Positions 16,822 to 25,116 of a stretch of 64,000 nt of DNA are shown here, in pieces (positions within the stretch are counted from its first letter, which is position 1; each line of letters begins with the position of its first letter). The translations under genes and the position numbers were made by a program. The stretch is from Mucilaginibacter sp. UR6-11 (lineage in GTDB: Bacteria > Bacteroidota > Bacteroidia > Sphingobacteriales > Sphingobacteriaceae). Below the pieces are notes generated by a model, which searched no databases, was not told the DNA's origin, and saw only the letters and a program-made list of their open reading frames with translations. The stretch lies in contig NZ_JAJIWO010000001.1 of NCBI RefSeq assembly GCF_020880695.1, positions 1 through 64,000 of the forward strand. Direction: 5' to 3'.

Positions 16822-18795
16822 ATGCATTATATAAAAAACTACCTGCTTGTTGCATGCGGCTTACTTACTGTTGCCCTTACCGCATCGGCACAAGCTCCGG
16901 CCGACACTGTTAAATACAATCACTCGGACCTATTTGGACCGATTACCTGGCCAACAACCAGCAATGGCACCCGCTCTGCAGCAGGTAAACCCGGGCCAAA
17001 TTACTGGCAAAACCGCGCAGATTACCAGATCCACGCTACCTTAAATGAAGCCGCGCAGGATACTACGATCACCGGCGACGTAACAATAAGCTATACCAAT
17101 AACAGCCCGGATAATATGAATTACCTGTGGCTGCAACTGGATCAGAACCTGTTCAGGCCCGACTCGCGCGGAGCCGCGGTTACCCCATATACAGGCGACC
17201 GCTTTGACGTTAAAGGCTTTAGCCGCGGCGGTATTACTATCGCATCGGTTTCTGTTACCTATAAAGGTCAGACCTATACCGTTACCCCTGTTATTACTGA
17301 TGCCCGCATGCAGGTGCGTTTAAACAAACCACTGGGTGCCAATGGCGATAAAATACAGGTAAAAGTAAACTACAGTTTCTCGATCCCTTATTACGGTGCC
17401 GACCGTATGGGCCGCAAGCTGTTTAAACAAGGTATGGTTTATGAAATAGCACAATGGTACCCGCGCATGTGTGTTTATGACGATGCCGAAGGCTGGAATA
17501 CACTGCCTTACATGGGCCTTGGTGAGTTTTATTGCGAGTACGGTGATTTTGATTACTACATCACCGCCCCTGCCAACATGATCGTAGTAGGATCAGGCGA
17601 CTTGCAGAATGGCAGCGAGGTGTTAACCCCAACCCAGCAAAAACGTTTGGCTGAAGCGCGTAACAGCGACAAAACAGTAACTATCATATCAGACAACGAA
17701 GTTGGCGAAGCCGCTACCCGTCCGTTCAAAGGTTCATTAACCTGGCACTTTAAAATGGATAATACCCGTGATGTTTCATGGGCAGCCTCAACTGCGTTTA
17801 TCTGGGATGCTGCTAAGGTTAATTTGCCATCCGGCCGTAAATGTATTTCGCAATCGGCCTACCCTATTGAGAGCGCCGGCAACAATGCCTGGGGACGCTC
17901 TACCGAATACCTGAAAAACAGCATTGAGATCTACTCGAAAGCTTATATCGAATATCCCTGGAACTCGGCGGTTAACGTATCGGGTGTTGCTTTAGGTATG
18001 GAGTACCCCGGCATTATCTTTTGCTTAAGCGGGTTAAAAAATGGTGGTTTATGGGGCGACGTTACCCACGAGATCGGTCACAACTGGTTCCCGATGATTG
18101 TTGGCAGCAACGAGCGTAAATATATGTGGCAGGATGAAGGCTTTAACACCTTCATTAATGAATACTCAACCAAAATGTTTAACAATGGTGAGTACGCCCC
18201 GAGAGGCGCAGATAACAGGGCGCAAAGCATACTAAGAAGCTACATCAAAAGTAACGACCCGTTAATGACGCCGTCAGAAGCTATTGGTTTGAATGATTAC
18301 GGGCAATATTATAACAAAACCGCCTTGGGTTTAGACATGCTGCGCGAAGTGGTATTAGGCCCCGAGCGTTTCGATTTTGCTTTTCATGAATACATTAAAA
18401 ACTGGGCCATGAAACATCCGTTGCCTTATGATTTTTTCCGCGCGATGAATGATGCAGCCGGTGAGGACCTGAACTGGTTCTTTAAACCCTGGTTCTTTAC
18501 GACCTGGAAACTGGACCAGGCTGTTGAAAGCGTAACCTACGAAGCAAACGATCCTACCAACGGCGCCATTATCACTATCGTTAACAAAGAAAAAATGGCC
18601 ATGCCGGTTGACCTGAAGATTACCCAGGCCAATGGCAAAACCGAGTTATTGAAGTTGCCGGTGAACGTTTTCCAGCGTAACGGCACCTGGAAGTTTAAAT
18701 ACCCGTCAACCTCGGCCATAAAAAGCATCGTGATTGATCCGGATCATTTATTACCGGATATTGATCTGAAAAATAACATTTACAAAGCTGAGTAA
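16822..18795 (+). CDS. M1-family zinc metallopeptidase (aminopeptidase N-like)
   Basis: 657 residues with a signal peptide ending at Ala-Ser-Ala (about residue 24). Zinc site: HEIGH at 416-420 with the third ligand Glu439 in WQDEGFNTF, the standard gluzincin spacing. The upstream substrate-recognition motif appears as LGMEYPG, a variant of GxMEN. An N-terminal beta-saddle domain (about 60-280) and a C-terminal helical part follow the M1 plan without the large C-terminal ERAP-like domain. It probably trims peptides in the periplasm or at the cell surface. It is monocistronic with a strong terminator. Confidence 0.92.
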   Translation: MHYIKNYLLVACGLLTVALTASAQAPADTVKYNHSDLFGPITWPTTSNGTRSAAGKPGPNYWQNRADYQIHATLNEAAQDTTITGDVTISYTNNSPDNMNYLWLQLDQNLFRPDSRGAAVTPYTGDRFDVKGFSRGGITIASVSVTYKGQTYTVTPVITDARMQVRLNKPLGANGDKIQVKVNYSFSIPYYGADRMGRKLFKQGMVYEIAQWYPRMCVYDDAEGWNTLPYMGLGEFYCEYGDFDYYITAPANMIVVGSGDLQNGSEVLTPTQQKRLAEARNSDKTVTIISDNEVGEAATRPFKGSLTWHFKMDNTRDVSWAASTAFIWDAAKVNLPSGRKCISQSAYPIESAGNNAWGRSTEYLKNSIEIYSKAYIEYPWNSAVNVSGVALGMEYPGIIFCLSGLKNGGLWGDVTHEIGHNWFPMIVGSNERKYMWQDEGFNTFINEYSTKMFNNGEYAPRGADNRAQSILRSYIKSNDPLMTPSEAIGLNDYGQYYNKTALGLDMLREVVLGPERFDFAFHEYIKNWAMKHPLPYDFFRAMNDAAGEDLNWFFKPWFFTTWKLDQAVESVTYEANDPTNGAIITIVNKEKMAMPVDLKITQANGKTELLKLPVNVFQRNGTWKFKYPSTSAIKSIVIDPDHLLPDIDLKNNIYKAE

Positions 18796-18827
18796 CTATC
18801 GGGCCCGATTAGCCTGATGGATAATAC

Positions 18828-18868
18828 AGAAAGCCTTCAAGTCAATAACTTGAAGGCTTTCTATTTTT
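18828..18868 (+). terminator. Intrinsic terminator after the M1 peptidase
   Basis: A perfect 15-bp stem (AGAAAGCCTTCAAGT / ACTTGAAGGCTTTCT, 5-nt loop) followed by ATTTTT, 32 bp beyond the stop codon. The 143 bp after it, up to the next gene, are AT-rich with a 9-bp inverted pair TAACCAAAT/ATTTGGTTA (18918-18926, 18966-18974). Confidence 0.92.
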
Positions 18869-19011
18869 AATAACACCGAAGGCCTGGCACAACCCTGTGA
18901 GTATCTTAATTTTAGTTTAACCAAATGTGTTGAATATCATATTTTAATAATTTGTTTTTAAGGATATTTGGTTAGGTATTATTTATAAAAAAAACAAGAA
19001 AGCGAATAAGC

Positions 19012-19965
19012 ATGAGGTTTTCTAAGTCCGCAGTAATCAAATCAATTATAGCCGGCAGCATATTAATTTGCCTGTCGGTATGCGATACACAGGCTCAACA
19101 GATCAATCGTTTTAACCCCGACACGCTCCGTACCATCGTAATTGACAGCAATCTGGTGAATATTAAATCTCACCGGTTAAACGCACAGGATTTTATTGAT
19201 GCCATGCTGGCCGATACCGGTTTTTACCTGGCCTTCCGCAACATGAAAAACTACGCTTTTGACGCCGAGAACCGGGTGTATACTTACGACAAAAAGAACA
19301 AAGTTGCGGGTAAGATCTATCGTAAAATACATCACAGCAATATCAGGGGCGTGCATAAAATGGAGTTCCTGGCTAAACGGGACAGCGGCGAGGTTTATAA
19401 AAAGAACGGCAAATATGAATTATATACTGTAGAGATGTTCGACTATATTTTCATGAACGCCAATAACTCCGACTTTGTTAAAAGCGATTCGCCGATTGGC
19501 AACGGCAAAAACGAAGGTTATAAAGCCAAACTTAAAACTTTAATTTTTACACCTGGCCGCAGGGTGCGCGGCATACCCTTCATCAGCAGTAAAACTGAGA
19601 TCTTCGGCCCCGATTTGAAACAGTTTTACACATACCAGTTTGCACGGGGCACTTATCTGGATACCATACCTGTTTACCGCTTTAAAATAACGCCCAAACC
19701 CAGTACTGCAGATGATGATGTGATGATTAAGGAAGTAACCACCATTTTTGATATACGTACCTTCCAGATACTGGGCCGGTACATCGACCTGAAGTTCCAT
19801 AACTTCCTGGTTGATTTCGATGTGCAGATGAATGTTGAATGTAATAATTTTGACGGCCAGCTTTTACCCGTAAAAATAAGTTACCAGGGTAATTGGGATG
19901 TGCCATTTCATAAAGAAGAGCGTGCCAGCTTTTTAATAGTCCATAAAAATTACGTAAAAGAGTAA
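19012..19965 (+). CDS. Secreted protein of unknown function
   Basis: 317 residues. A long signal peptide (about residues 1-29, ending in Thr-Gln-Ala-Gln) shows export. The mature part is mixed alpha/beta with repeated long beta segments in its C-terminal half, many basic residues and no Cys, which may mean a periplasmic or lipid-facing fold. I recognise no named family, though the style is that of conserved Bacteroidota hypotheticals. No metal or catalytic motif stands out. It is monocistronic and convergent with kdsC. Confidence 0.75.
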   Translation: MRFSKSAVIKSIIAGSILICLSVCDTQAQQINRFNPDTLRTIVIDSNLVNIKSHRLNAQDFIDAMLADTGFYLAFRNMKNYAFDAENRVYTYDKKNKVAGKIYRKIHHSNIRGVHKMEFLAKRDSGEVYKKNGKYELYTVEMFDYIFMNANNSDFVKSDSPIGNGKNEGYKAKLKTLIFTPGRRVRGIPFISSKTEIFGPDLKQFYTYQFARGTYLDTIPVYRFKITPKPSTADDDVMIKEVTTIFDIRTFQILGRYIDLKFHNFLVDFDVQMNVECNNFDGQLLPVKISYQGNWDVPFHKEERASFLIVHKNYVKE

Positions 19966-20026
19966 CACCGCTAATAACAGTGCAGCAGTACCTCCGGGGT
20001 GATTTGCTGATTTATCCTTCAGCTTA

Positions 20027-20548
20027 TTACCAGCTGTAAGATTCCTCGCTCATCCACTTATCTTGCACTTTAAGCACTTTCTCTATCACATCGCGGGCGC
20101 AGCCCTTGCCGCCTCCAAGCGGGGATACATAGGCGCTTAACGCTTTAATTTCTTCAACAGCGTCCGCAGGGCAAACCGGTAGGCCGGCCAATTTCATTAC
20201 TCCCAGATCAGGTATATCGTCACCCATGTATAAAACATTAGTGGCCCCGATATGCTTTGATTCAAGGTAATCTTTAAACTTATTCACTTTTACATGGGCA
20301 CCAATAAATACGTCGGTAATGCCCAGGCTGTTTAAACGATGGATAGCCGTTTTTGAGCGGCTGCCAGAAATGGCGCAAACATTATAGCCGCACTTAACAG
20401 CAAGTTGCAATGCATACCCGTCTTTTATATTAAAGGCGCGGCTTTGCTCGCCGGTCTCGCTGACAAAAACAGAACCATCTGTTAATACGCCATCCACATC
20501 AAAAATAAAGGTGGTAATATCTTTTAACTTACTTAAAAAAGTTTCCAT
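20027..20548 (-). CDS. kdsC: KdsC-like HAD phosphatase (KDO 8-phosphate phosphatase)
   Basis: 173 residues, the usual length of the C0-type HAD phosphatase KdsC. Motif I is FIFDVDGVLTDG (nucleophile Asp17, acid/base Asp19), motif II is in CAISGSRSK, and motif IV is in YMGDDIPDLGVM. It hydrolyses 3-deoxy-D-manno-octulosonate 8-phosphate to KDO for lipid A/LPS. Close HAD-III relatives act on other sugar acids, so specificity is by family. It starts 5 bp after the iscX stop, so the two are co-transcribed. Confidence 0.88.
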   Translation of the reverse strand: METFLSKLKDITTFIFDVDGVLTDGSVFVSETGEQSRAFNIKDGYALQLAVKCGYNVCAISGSRSKTAIHRLNSLGITDVFIGAHVKVNKFKDYLESKHIGATNVLYMGDDIPDLGVMKLAGLPVCPADAVEEIKALSAYVSPLGGGKGCARDVIEKVLKVQDKWMSEESYSW

Positions 20549-20553
20549 CCCGG

Positions 20554-20796
20554 CTATTGATTATCGCGCCATTCATAAACCCAGGCCGACTGGATCTGTT
20601 CCAGATGGCCCTCGGTTGATTGCTCGCGGGTGCCCTTAAAATTAGGCAGCGAAAGCACCCATTCTAATAAATCGGTAAAACGGATGCGGTATATTTTTGA
20701 TTCGTTGAAATCATCGCCGAATTTCTCATAAAGCGACATGGCAATGTCTTCATGATCGTTCCAATATATCGGAAGCGCAAATTTATCGTCTGTCAT
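20554..20796 (-). CDS. iscX: IscX-like Fe-S assembly protein
   Basis: 80 residues, slightly longer than the roughly 66 of E. coli IscX. Family markers are YWNDHEDIAMSLYEKF, the acidic FGDDFNESKIYRIRFTDL stretch and the C-terminal IQSAWVYEWRDN. IscX binds IscS and iron and modulates Fe-S cluster assembly. The nearest genes are a 2Fe-2S ferredoxin upstream and kdsC downstream; iscS, iscU and hscB are not in this window. Assignment is confident; the partner in this organism is unclear. Confidence 0.9.
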   Translation of the reverse strand: MTDDKFALPIYWNDHEDIAMSLYEKFGDDFNESKIYRIRFTDLLEWVLSLPNFKGTREQSTEGHLEQIQSAWVYEWRDNQ

Positions 20797-20808
20797 TTTG
20801 TTATGTTA

Positions 20809-20880
20809 TACGTGGTACGTTTTACGTAATACGTGTAAATTTATATATCGGGAAACGTATTACGTAAAACGCAATACGTA
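20809..20880. repeat. Large ACGTATTACGT-type imperfect palindrome
   Basis: Arms 20809-20834 and 20855-20880 are inverted copies. The inner 17 bp (CGTTTTACGTAATACGT / ACGTATTACGTAAAACG) are perfect, and a few mismatches or wobbles occur further out, with a 20-nt centre. It lies between ferredoxin and iscX, both on the minus strand, and fills nearly the whole intergenic space. It looks like a REP-like mobile palindrome or an mRNA hairpin; it has no T tract. Confidence 0.75.
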
Positions 20881-20888
20881 AAACTCCG

Positions 20889-21221
20889 TTAATGTCCTAA
20901 AAACTGAGATTGATCTGGCAGCGTAACTTCAATGTCTCCGTCAATCATTACACATTGGCAACCTAATCTTGAGGTAATGCGTGGATTAACCGCGCGGTCA
21001 ATAAAGTCTTCTTCCTTATCAGAAATTTCCTGAACGTTGTCCATTCCTTTATTAACATAGATATGGCAGGTACTGCAACCGCATACGCCACCGCAATTAT
21101 GCTGCAGCTCAATGCCATTCTCCAGGCAAACATCCAACACAGATTCTCCTTCGGCTATAGGCAGTTCAACAGATTCGTGGTCCGCTTCCTCAAAGTTTAT
21201 CTTTACTTTAAAAATATTCAT
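20889..21221 (-). CDS. Adrenodoxin-type 2Fe-2S ferredoxin
   Basis: 110 residues with cluster ligands Cys43, Cys49, Cys52 and Cys88 (NCGGVCGCSTC, then LGCQC), the C-x5-C-x2-C-x35-C spacing of vertebrate-type/Isc ferredoxins. An extra Cys lies at position 47. These proteins deliver electrons to Fe-S assembly or to oxygenases. The neighbouring iscX supports an Isc role. The start at 21221 is chosen over 21263 because a TAnnTTTG box sits at 21227-21234 and the longer reading would overlap the upstream gene. Confidence 0.92.
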   Translation of the reverse strand: MNIFKVKINFEEADHESVELPIAEGESVLDVCLENGIELQHNCGGVCGCSTCHIYVNKGMDNVQEISDKEEDFIDRAVNPRITSRLGCQCVMIDGDIEVTLPDQSQFLGH

Positions 21222-21226
21222 TTTGG

Positions 21227-21234
21227 CAAAAGTA
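21227..21234 (-). promoter_or_regulatory. -7 box (TACTTTTG) five bases before the ferredoxin start
   Basis: An exact TAnnTTTG on the minus strand, 5 nt before ATG 21221. It implies a promoter for ferredoxin-iscX-kdsC independent of the upstream DUF2520 gene, with virtually no leader. Confidence 0.5.
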
Positions 21235-21240
21235 ACAAAA

Positions 21241-22023
21241 TTACTTATCCCTGCGCGGGCCATTATCCATTTTGATAATACCCTGACTTAATAAAGAATA
21301 TAATTGCTGCAAATCCGGACTGTTTTTTAATAATTGCAGATGGTTGTTCATCGTAATTTCATCGCCGCGTATGGCTGGTCCGGTTTGCATAGCAGCGGGT
21401 AAATCGGTTTGCACCTTTTGGGCGGTTTCCAGTATCAGCGGCCTGATCAAATCAAAGTCCAGTTGGTGTTGCGCCAAAATTTGCTGCGCGATGGTATATA
21501 GATAGTTGGGGAAATTATTAGCAAATACAGCCGCCAGGTGCAGCGTTTTGCGCTGTGCGCTATTTATAGCATAAACGTTGTTGCTGATAGTTTGTGCCAG
21601 TTGTGTTAATTCTTTGGCAATAACTTCATCCGCAGCTTCTATACATAGTGGTACGGTCCTGAAATCAACCTCCCTGGTTTTGCTAAAAGTTTGCAGTGGA
21701 TAAAAAACACCTACCTGGTCAGAAAAAGCCAGTAATGCATACAGATCCGTAGCACCCGAGGTATGCACCATTAATTTTTGAAAGGGGGCCAATTGTTCGG
21801 CTATTATACCAATTGCATCGTCTTTAACAGAGATCACAAACAGGTCAGTTTCGGGATCGATCTGGGTCAGATCATTAACCGGCTCAGCCTTTACATGATA
21901 AGCCAGCAATGCAGCGTTTTGCATATCGCGGCTATAAACCTGCACAATGCGGTGGCCGGCGTTTTTAAACGCAGCTGCCAAATGTGTGGCTACATTGCCC
22001 GAACCAATGATGGTGATGCGCAT
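21241..22023 (-). CDS. Rossmann-fold/DUF2520 protein
   Basis: 260 residues. The N-terminal half is an NADP-binding domain (ITIIGSGNVATHLAAAF) of the F420-oxidoreductase/ProC-like type; the second half is the helical DUF2520 domain (AQRKTLHLAAVFANNFPNYL). The overall plan recalls ketopantoate reductase or pyrroline-5-carboxylate reductase, but substrate is unknown. It follows ccmF after a 93-bp gap filled by a dispersed-repeat-like sequence. Confidence 0.88.
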   Translation of the reverse strand: MRITIIGSGNVATHLAAAFKNAGHRIVQVYSRDMQNAALLAYHVKAEPVNDLTQIDPETDLFVISVKDDAIGIIAEQLAPFQKLMVHTSGATDLYALLAFSDQVGVFYPLQTFSKTREVDFRTVPLCIEAADEVIAKELTQLAQTISNNVYAINSAQRKTLHLAAVFANNFPNYLYTIAQQILAQHQLDFDLIRPLILETAQKVQTDLPAAMQTGPAIRGDEITMNNHLQLLKNSPDLQQLYSLLSQGIIKMDNGPRRDK

Positions 22024-22024
22024 A

Positions 22025-22116
22025 AAAACCCCTCTAAATCTCTCCGAAGGAGAGACGCAATATGATTATTTATTATCTTATTCAAAGCCCTACCTTTCGA
22101 AAGGCCGGGAGGTTGA
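22025..22116. repeat. Dispersed-repeat-like hairpin sequence after ccmF
   Basis: The interval contains CCCCTCTAAATC, then the hairpin TCTCTCC-GAA-GGAGAGA (22039-22055) and the palindrome CCTTTCGAAAGG (22093-22104), ending in GGGAGGTTG. From memory, intergenic elements beginning CCCTCTAAATC and continuing into a purine/pyrimidine hairpin are scattered through many Bacteroidota genomes; whether this is one needs a genome search. Confidence 0.5.
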
Positions 22117-24594
22117 TTACGTAGTCTTCAACTCCTTATTCCTTCTAAAAATAGAAAGCAAAATACCAATCACCATAATAATAGTACCAGCCCACAGGAA
22201 GTTAATATCAGGGAACTGTATGGCGCGCATTACGATCCATTTTTTAGCGCTCTCCGGTTGTTGATACAGGGTGATCTCTACCTTACCTTTTTGCGGCAAT
22301 ACTTTGGTGAAACGCAATTTTAAACCGGCATCTTCAACCTTGCGGGCAAAATCAAAAGCATTGCTATTACGGATCATGTAGATAGGTTCTGCGTCATACG
22401 TTTTGCTGTTAGCTACAATATGTATCCTGGCACCTATAGCGACATCCTTACCAGTCAGCGCGATATCCTGCAGATGATCAACACGGCCAATGCTGGTTAG
22501 GGTAGCGTAACCTTCTCTGAAACGGATAGTATCACCAACGGCAACCTCGTAGGTTAAAGGGGCTTCATATTTTTTATCCTCGTCGGCCTCGTCATGCCCT
22601 GCAGCTTCACCGCCCTCGCCGATTTCAATGGCGTTTGACATGTTAACGTGGGTATATAAATCACTAAATAAATAATGTTTGGTATCCGGCGATGCGATCA
22701 GGCCCATTTTGGCATTAGCCTGGGCATTGGGTTTTAATAAAAACTCTTCGGTAACTTTGCCGTTGGCATCAATTACCCGGTAGTTTACCTTAAAGTAGTG
22801 ATTTGGCGGAGCTACAGAGTCGCCTATATAGGTTACTGTATATTTACCCATTACCACGGGTTTATTTTTGTAAAGGATAATATTTTCGCGGGGATTATTT
22901 TTTGATTTGGCAAAATCGTCAGAAAACTGCTCGCCGGTGGTGTTTTCTGAAATTACCTTGCTGGTTCCGGCAGATATCAGCGCGCCCACCATGATCAGTC
23001 CGAAACCAATATGTGCCACTGCCGATCCGGCCAGTTTAAGCTTACCTTTAAACGCATCGATTAATACCTTACCATTGGCTAATATAGAATAGATGGCGCC
23101 AACCATTATCAGTATAAACACAAACTTCAATTTGTTGGCTCCTGTAAAATAAACTATCGGCAGCGTAATTAAACCGGCAACCAGCAAATAAACCAGGGTT
23201 GATATAAAAAATTTGGCGCCGTCTGTTTTCTTGTATTTTAAAAACTGGGTAAAGCCGGTTAATAAAGTAACTACTACGGCAAACGATGCCTGTACGATGT
23301 TATAATGTTTTACCGGGTCAGACGGCGGAGCCAGCTTGGTACCGAACATCAAATTCCAAACCGGGATAGATGATACCACCACCAGGTGGAAGCATGAAAG
23401 GCCTAAAAATACCGACCCTACAAACATCCAAAATTCGCGCGAGTAGGTTTCTTCATCCTTCGTGGTGCGCGGCAGCTCTTTCCAGCGGATAGCCAGCATA
23501 ACAACGGCCAGTACCAGGAAGATAACCACATCGGCCACCAGGTGCCAGAACATGCCGGCGTCTGTAAACGCATGCACAGAAGTATCGCCCAGCACACCGC
23601 TGCGGGTTAAGAACGATGCGTACAATACCAGCACAAAGCTCATTAAAACCAAAATTGTAGCAGTGATATAGGAGTGGCTGGTATTTTTATAAACGATCAT
23701 GACGTGTACCGCGCCAACCAGGATCAGCCATGGAATAATTGAAGCGTTCTCCACCGGATCCCACGCCCAAAAACCGCCGAACGACAAGGAATCATAAGCC
23801 CAGAAAGCGCCCATGATAATACCAGTGCCCAAAATCATCATGGCAAATAAGGAGTATGGGATAGCTGGTTTGATCCACTCTTTATAACGTTTTTGCCAAA
23901 GGCCCGCTATAGCATAGGCAAACGGAACTATCATTGATGCAAAACCTAAAAACAAGGTAGGCGGGTGTATCACCATCCAATAGTTTTGCAACAGCGGGTT
24001 CATACCGTTACCGTCTTTGATATAAGTTAAGTAGTTATGATACAATGCCGGGTTTGCCGCAAATGCCGGCGCGTTTGCTTTCAGGTCGATAGCCTCGCGC
24101 AGCAAAATAAACGGCGATGTGCCGATGCGCTGCCCAAATATATCAACGCCGATAAGCATGGTAGCCAGGATAGCTTGTGATAATGATACCACCGCCATCA
24201 CCGGGTTTTCCCAGGATTTGGCTTTCCATATTAAAATGTTACCTAATACGGCCTGCCAGAACGTCCATAACCAAAAGCTACCCTCCTGCCCGTCCCAAAA
24301 ACTGGATATGATATAATGGGTTGGCAACGCTCTTGAAGAGTGCTCCCAGGCATAGTAATATTCAAAAAGGTGATTTAAAATGATGTAATACAGGCACACA
24401 CCTATGCCTATAACAGCAATGGTATTGATATAGGCGCCCAAACGGCCCAGGCGTTTCCACGAAGTATCAAGTGGGTTGGTAGTTGCAAAATAGTAGCTTA
24501 TTGCCGCAAACAGGGCCGAGCCAAATGCCAAAATAGTAAAGAACTGGCCCAGGTGGCCCGGTAAAAGGTGTTCGCCTTTAAAAGCTGTATCCAT
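22117..24594 (-). CDS. ccmF: Cytochrome c maturation haem lyase CcmF
   Basis: 825 residues with about 15 membrane segments. The haem-handling tryptophan-rich segment appears as GGFWAWDPVENASIIPW, with the preceding family block NYWMVIHPPTLFLG. CcmF joins haem from CcmE to apocytochrome CxxCH Cys residues on the periplasmic side. It is longer than the roughly 650-residue proteobacterial protein because of a soluble insert near residues 540-780 that includes an acidic/His stretch (EGGEAAGHDEADEDKK). It starts 10 bp downstream of ccmE. Confidence 0.93.
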   Translation of the reverse strand: MDTAFKGEHLLPGHLGQFFTILAFGSALFAAISYYFATTNPLDTSWKRLGRLGAYINTIAVIGIGVCLYYIILNHLFEYYYAWEHSSRALPTHYIISSFWDGQEGSFWLWTFWQAVLGNILIWKAKSWENPVMAVVSLSQAILATMLIGVDIFGQRIGTSPFILLREAIDLKANAPAFAANPALYHNYLTYIKDGNGMNPLLQNYWMVIHPPTLFLGFASMIVPFAYAIAGLWQKRYKEWIKPAIPYSLFAMMILGTGIIMGAFWAYDSLSFGGFWAWDPVENASIIPWLILVGAVHVMIVYKNTSHSYITATILVLMSFVLVLYASFLTRSGVLGDTSVHAFTDAGMFWHLVADVVIFLVLAVVMLAIRWKELPRTTKDEETYSREFWMFVGSVFLGLSCFHLVVVSSIPVWNLMFGTKLAPPSDPVKHYNIVQASFAVVVTLLTGFTQFLKYKKTDGAKFFISTLVYLLVAGLITLPIVYFTGANKLKFVFILIMVGAIYSILANGKVLIDAFKGKLKLAGSAVAHIGFGLIMVGALISAGTSKVISENTTGEQFSDDFAKSKNNPRENIILYKNKPVVMGKYTVTYIGDSVAPPNHYFKVNYRVIDANGKVTEEFLLKPNAQANAKMGLIASPDTKHYLFSDLYTHVNMSNAIEIGEGGEAAGHDEADEDKKYEAPLTYEVAVGDTIRFREGYATLTSIGRVDHLQDIALTGKDVAIGARIHIVANSKTYDAEPIYMIRNSNAFDFARKVEDAGLKLRFTKVLPQKGKVEITLYQQPESAKKWIVMRAIQFPDINFLWAGTIIMVIGILLSIFRRNKELKTT

Positions 24595-24604
24595 TAAATA
24601 ATTG

Positions 24605-25015
24605 TTATATGCTGGCCTGTTTAGCTTTGGCCTCTGTAATTTCTACTTTGTCCTGGGTGTATTTTGACGGACATTTCATTAATATTTTTGACGCATGAAA
24701 CTCATTACCGCGCATTTGCCCGGTTAATACAATTTGTTCTGAACGCTCAAAATCCTGCGGCTTGCTGCCCGTAAATACCACCTTACACTCCTCGCCTTTA
24801 TTATCTTTCATGTAAAACGAAAAATAATTGGCATCCCTGGTAGCATCGTAAAAAAGTTGTTTTTGTTTGTTAAGATGCCCTACGATATGCAATTCGTTAC
24901 TCGTATTTTGGGCATCTTTAAACGAGCCATAAGTGCTTGAGTTTGAATAAACACTTATAATAACCGCTATAGCTATGGCTATAACAACGAGGCCAAATAT
25001 GGAAGATTTTTTCAT
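24605..25015 (-). CDS. ccmE: Haem chaperone CcmE, Cys-type variant
   Basis: 136 residues: an N-terminal membrane anchor (about 5-25) and an OB-fold domain (HIVGHLNKQKQLFY to ILMKCPSKY). Classical CcmE binds haem covalently through His in HxxxY; here that position is Cys115 in CPSKY (Cys115, Tyr119). This CxxxY form is known from Desulfovibrio-type and archaeal CcmE and appears usual in Bacteroidota. It works directly upstream of CcmF in haem delivery. The mRNA leader carries a -7 box at 25046-25053. Confidence 0.92.
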   Translation of the reverse strand: MKKSSIFGLVVIAIAIAVIISVYSNSSTYGSFKDAQNTSNELHIVGHLNKQKQLFYDATRDANYFSFYMKDNKGEECKVVFTGSKPQDFERSEQIVLTGQMRGNEFHASKILMKCPSKYTQDKVEITEAKAKQASI

Positions 25016-25045
25016 TGACGGTTTATTTCCTGTAATTCAAGGTTA

Positions 25046-25053
25046 CAAAAATA
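25046..25053 (-). promoter_or_regulatory. -7 box (TATTTTTG) for ccmE-ccmF
   Basis: An exact TAnnTTTG on the minus strand, 30 nt upstream of the ccmE ATG. It suggests that ccmEF has its own promoter, consistent with its separation from ccmBCD. Confidence 0.4.
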
Positions 25054-25116
25054 CAAAACGTACAGGTAATAATGTTTATTACTAAGGATATATATTATTT
25101 AGAACTAATCTAAACA

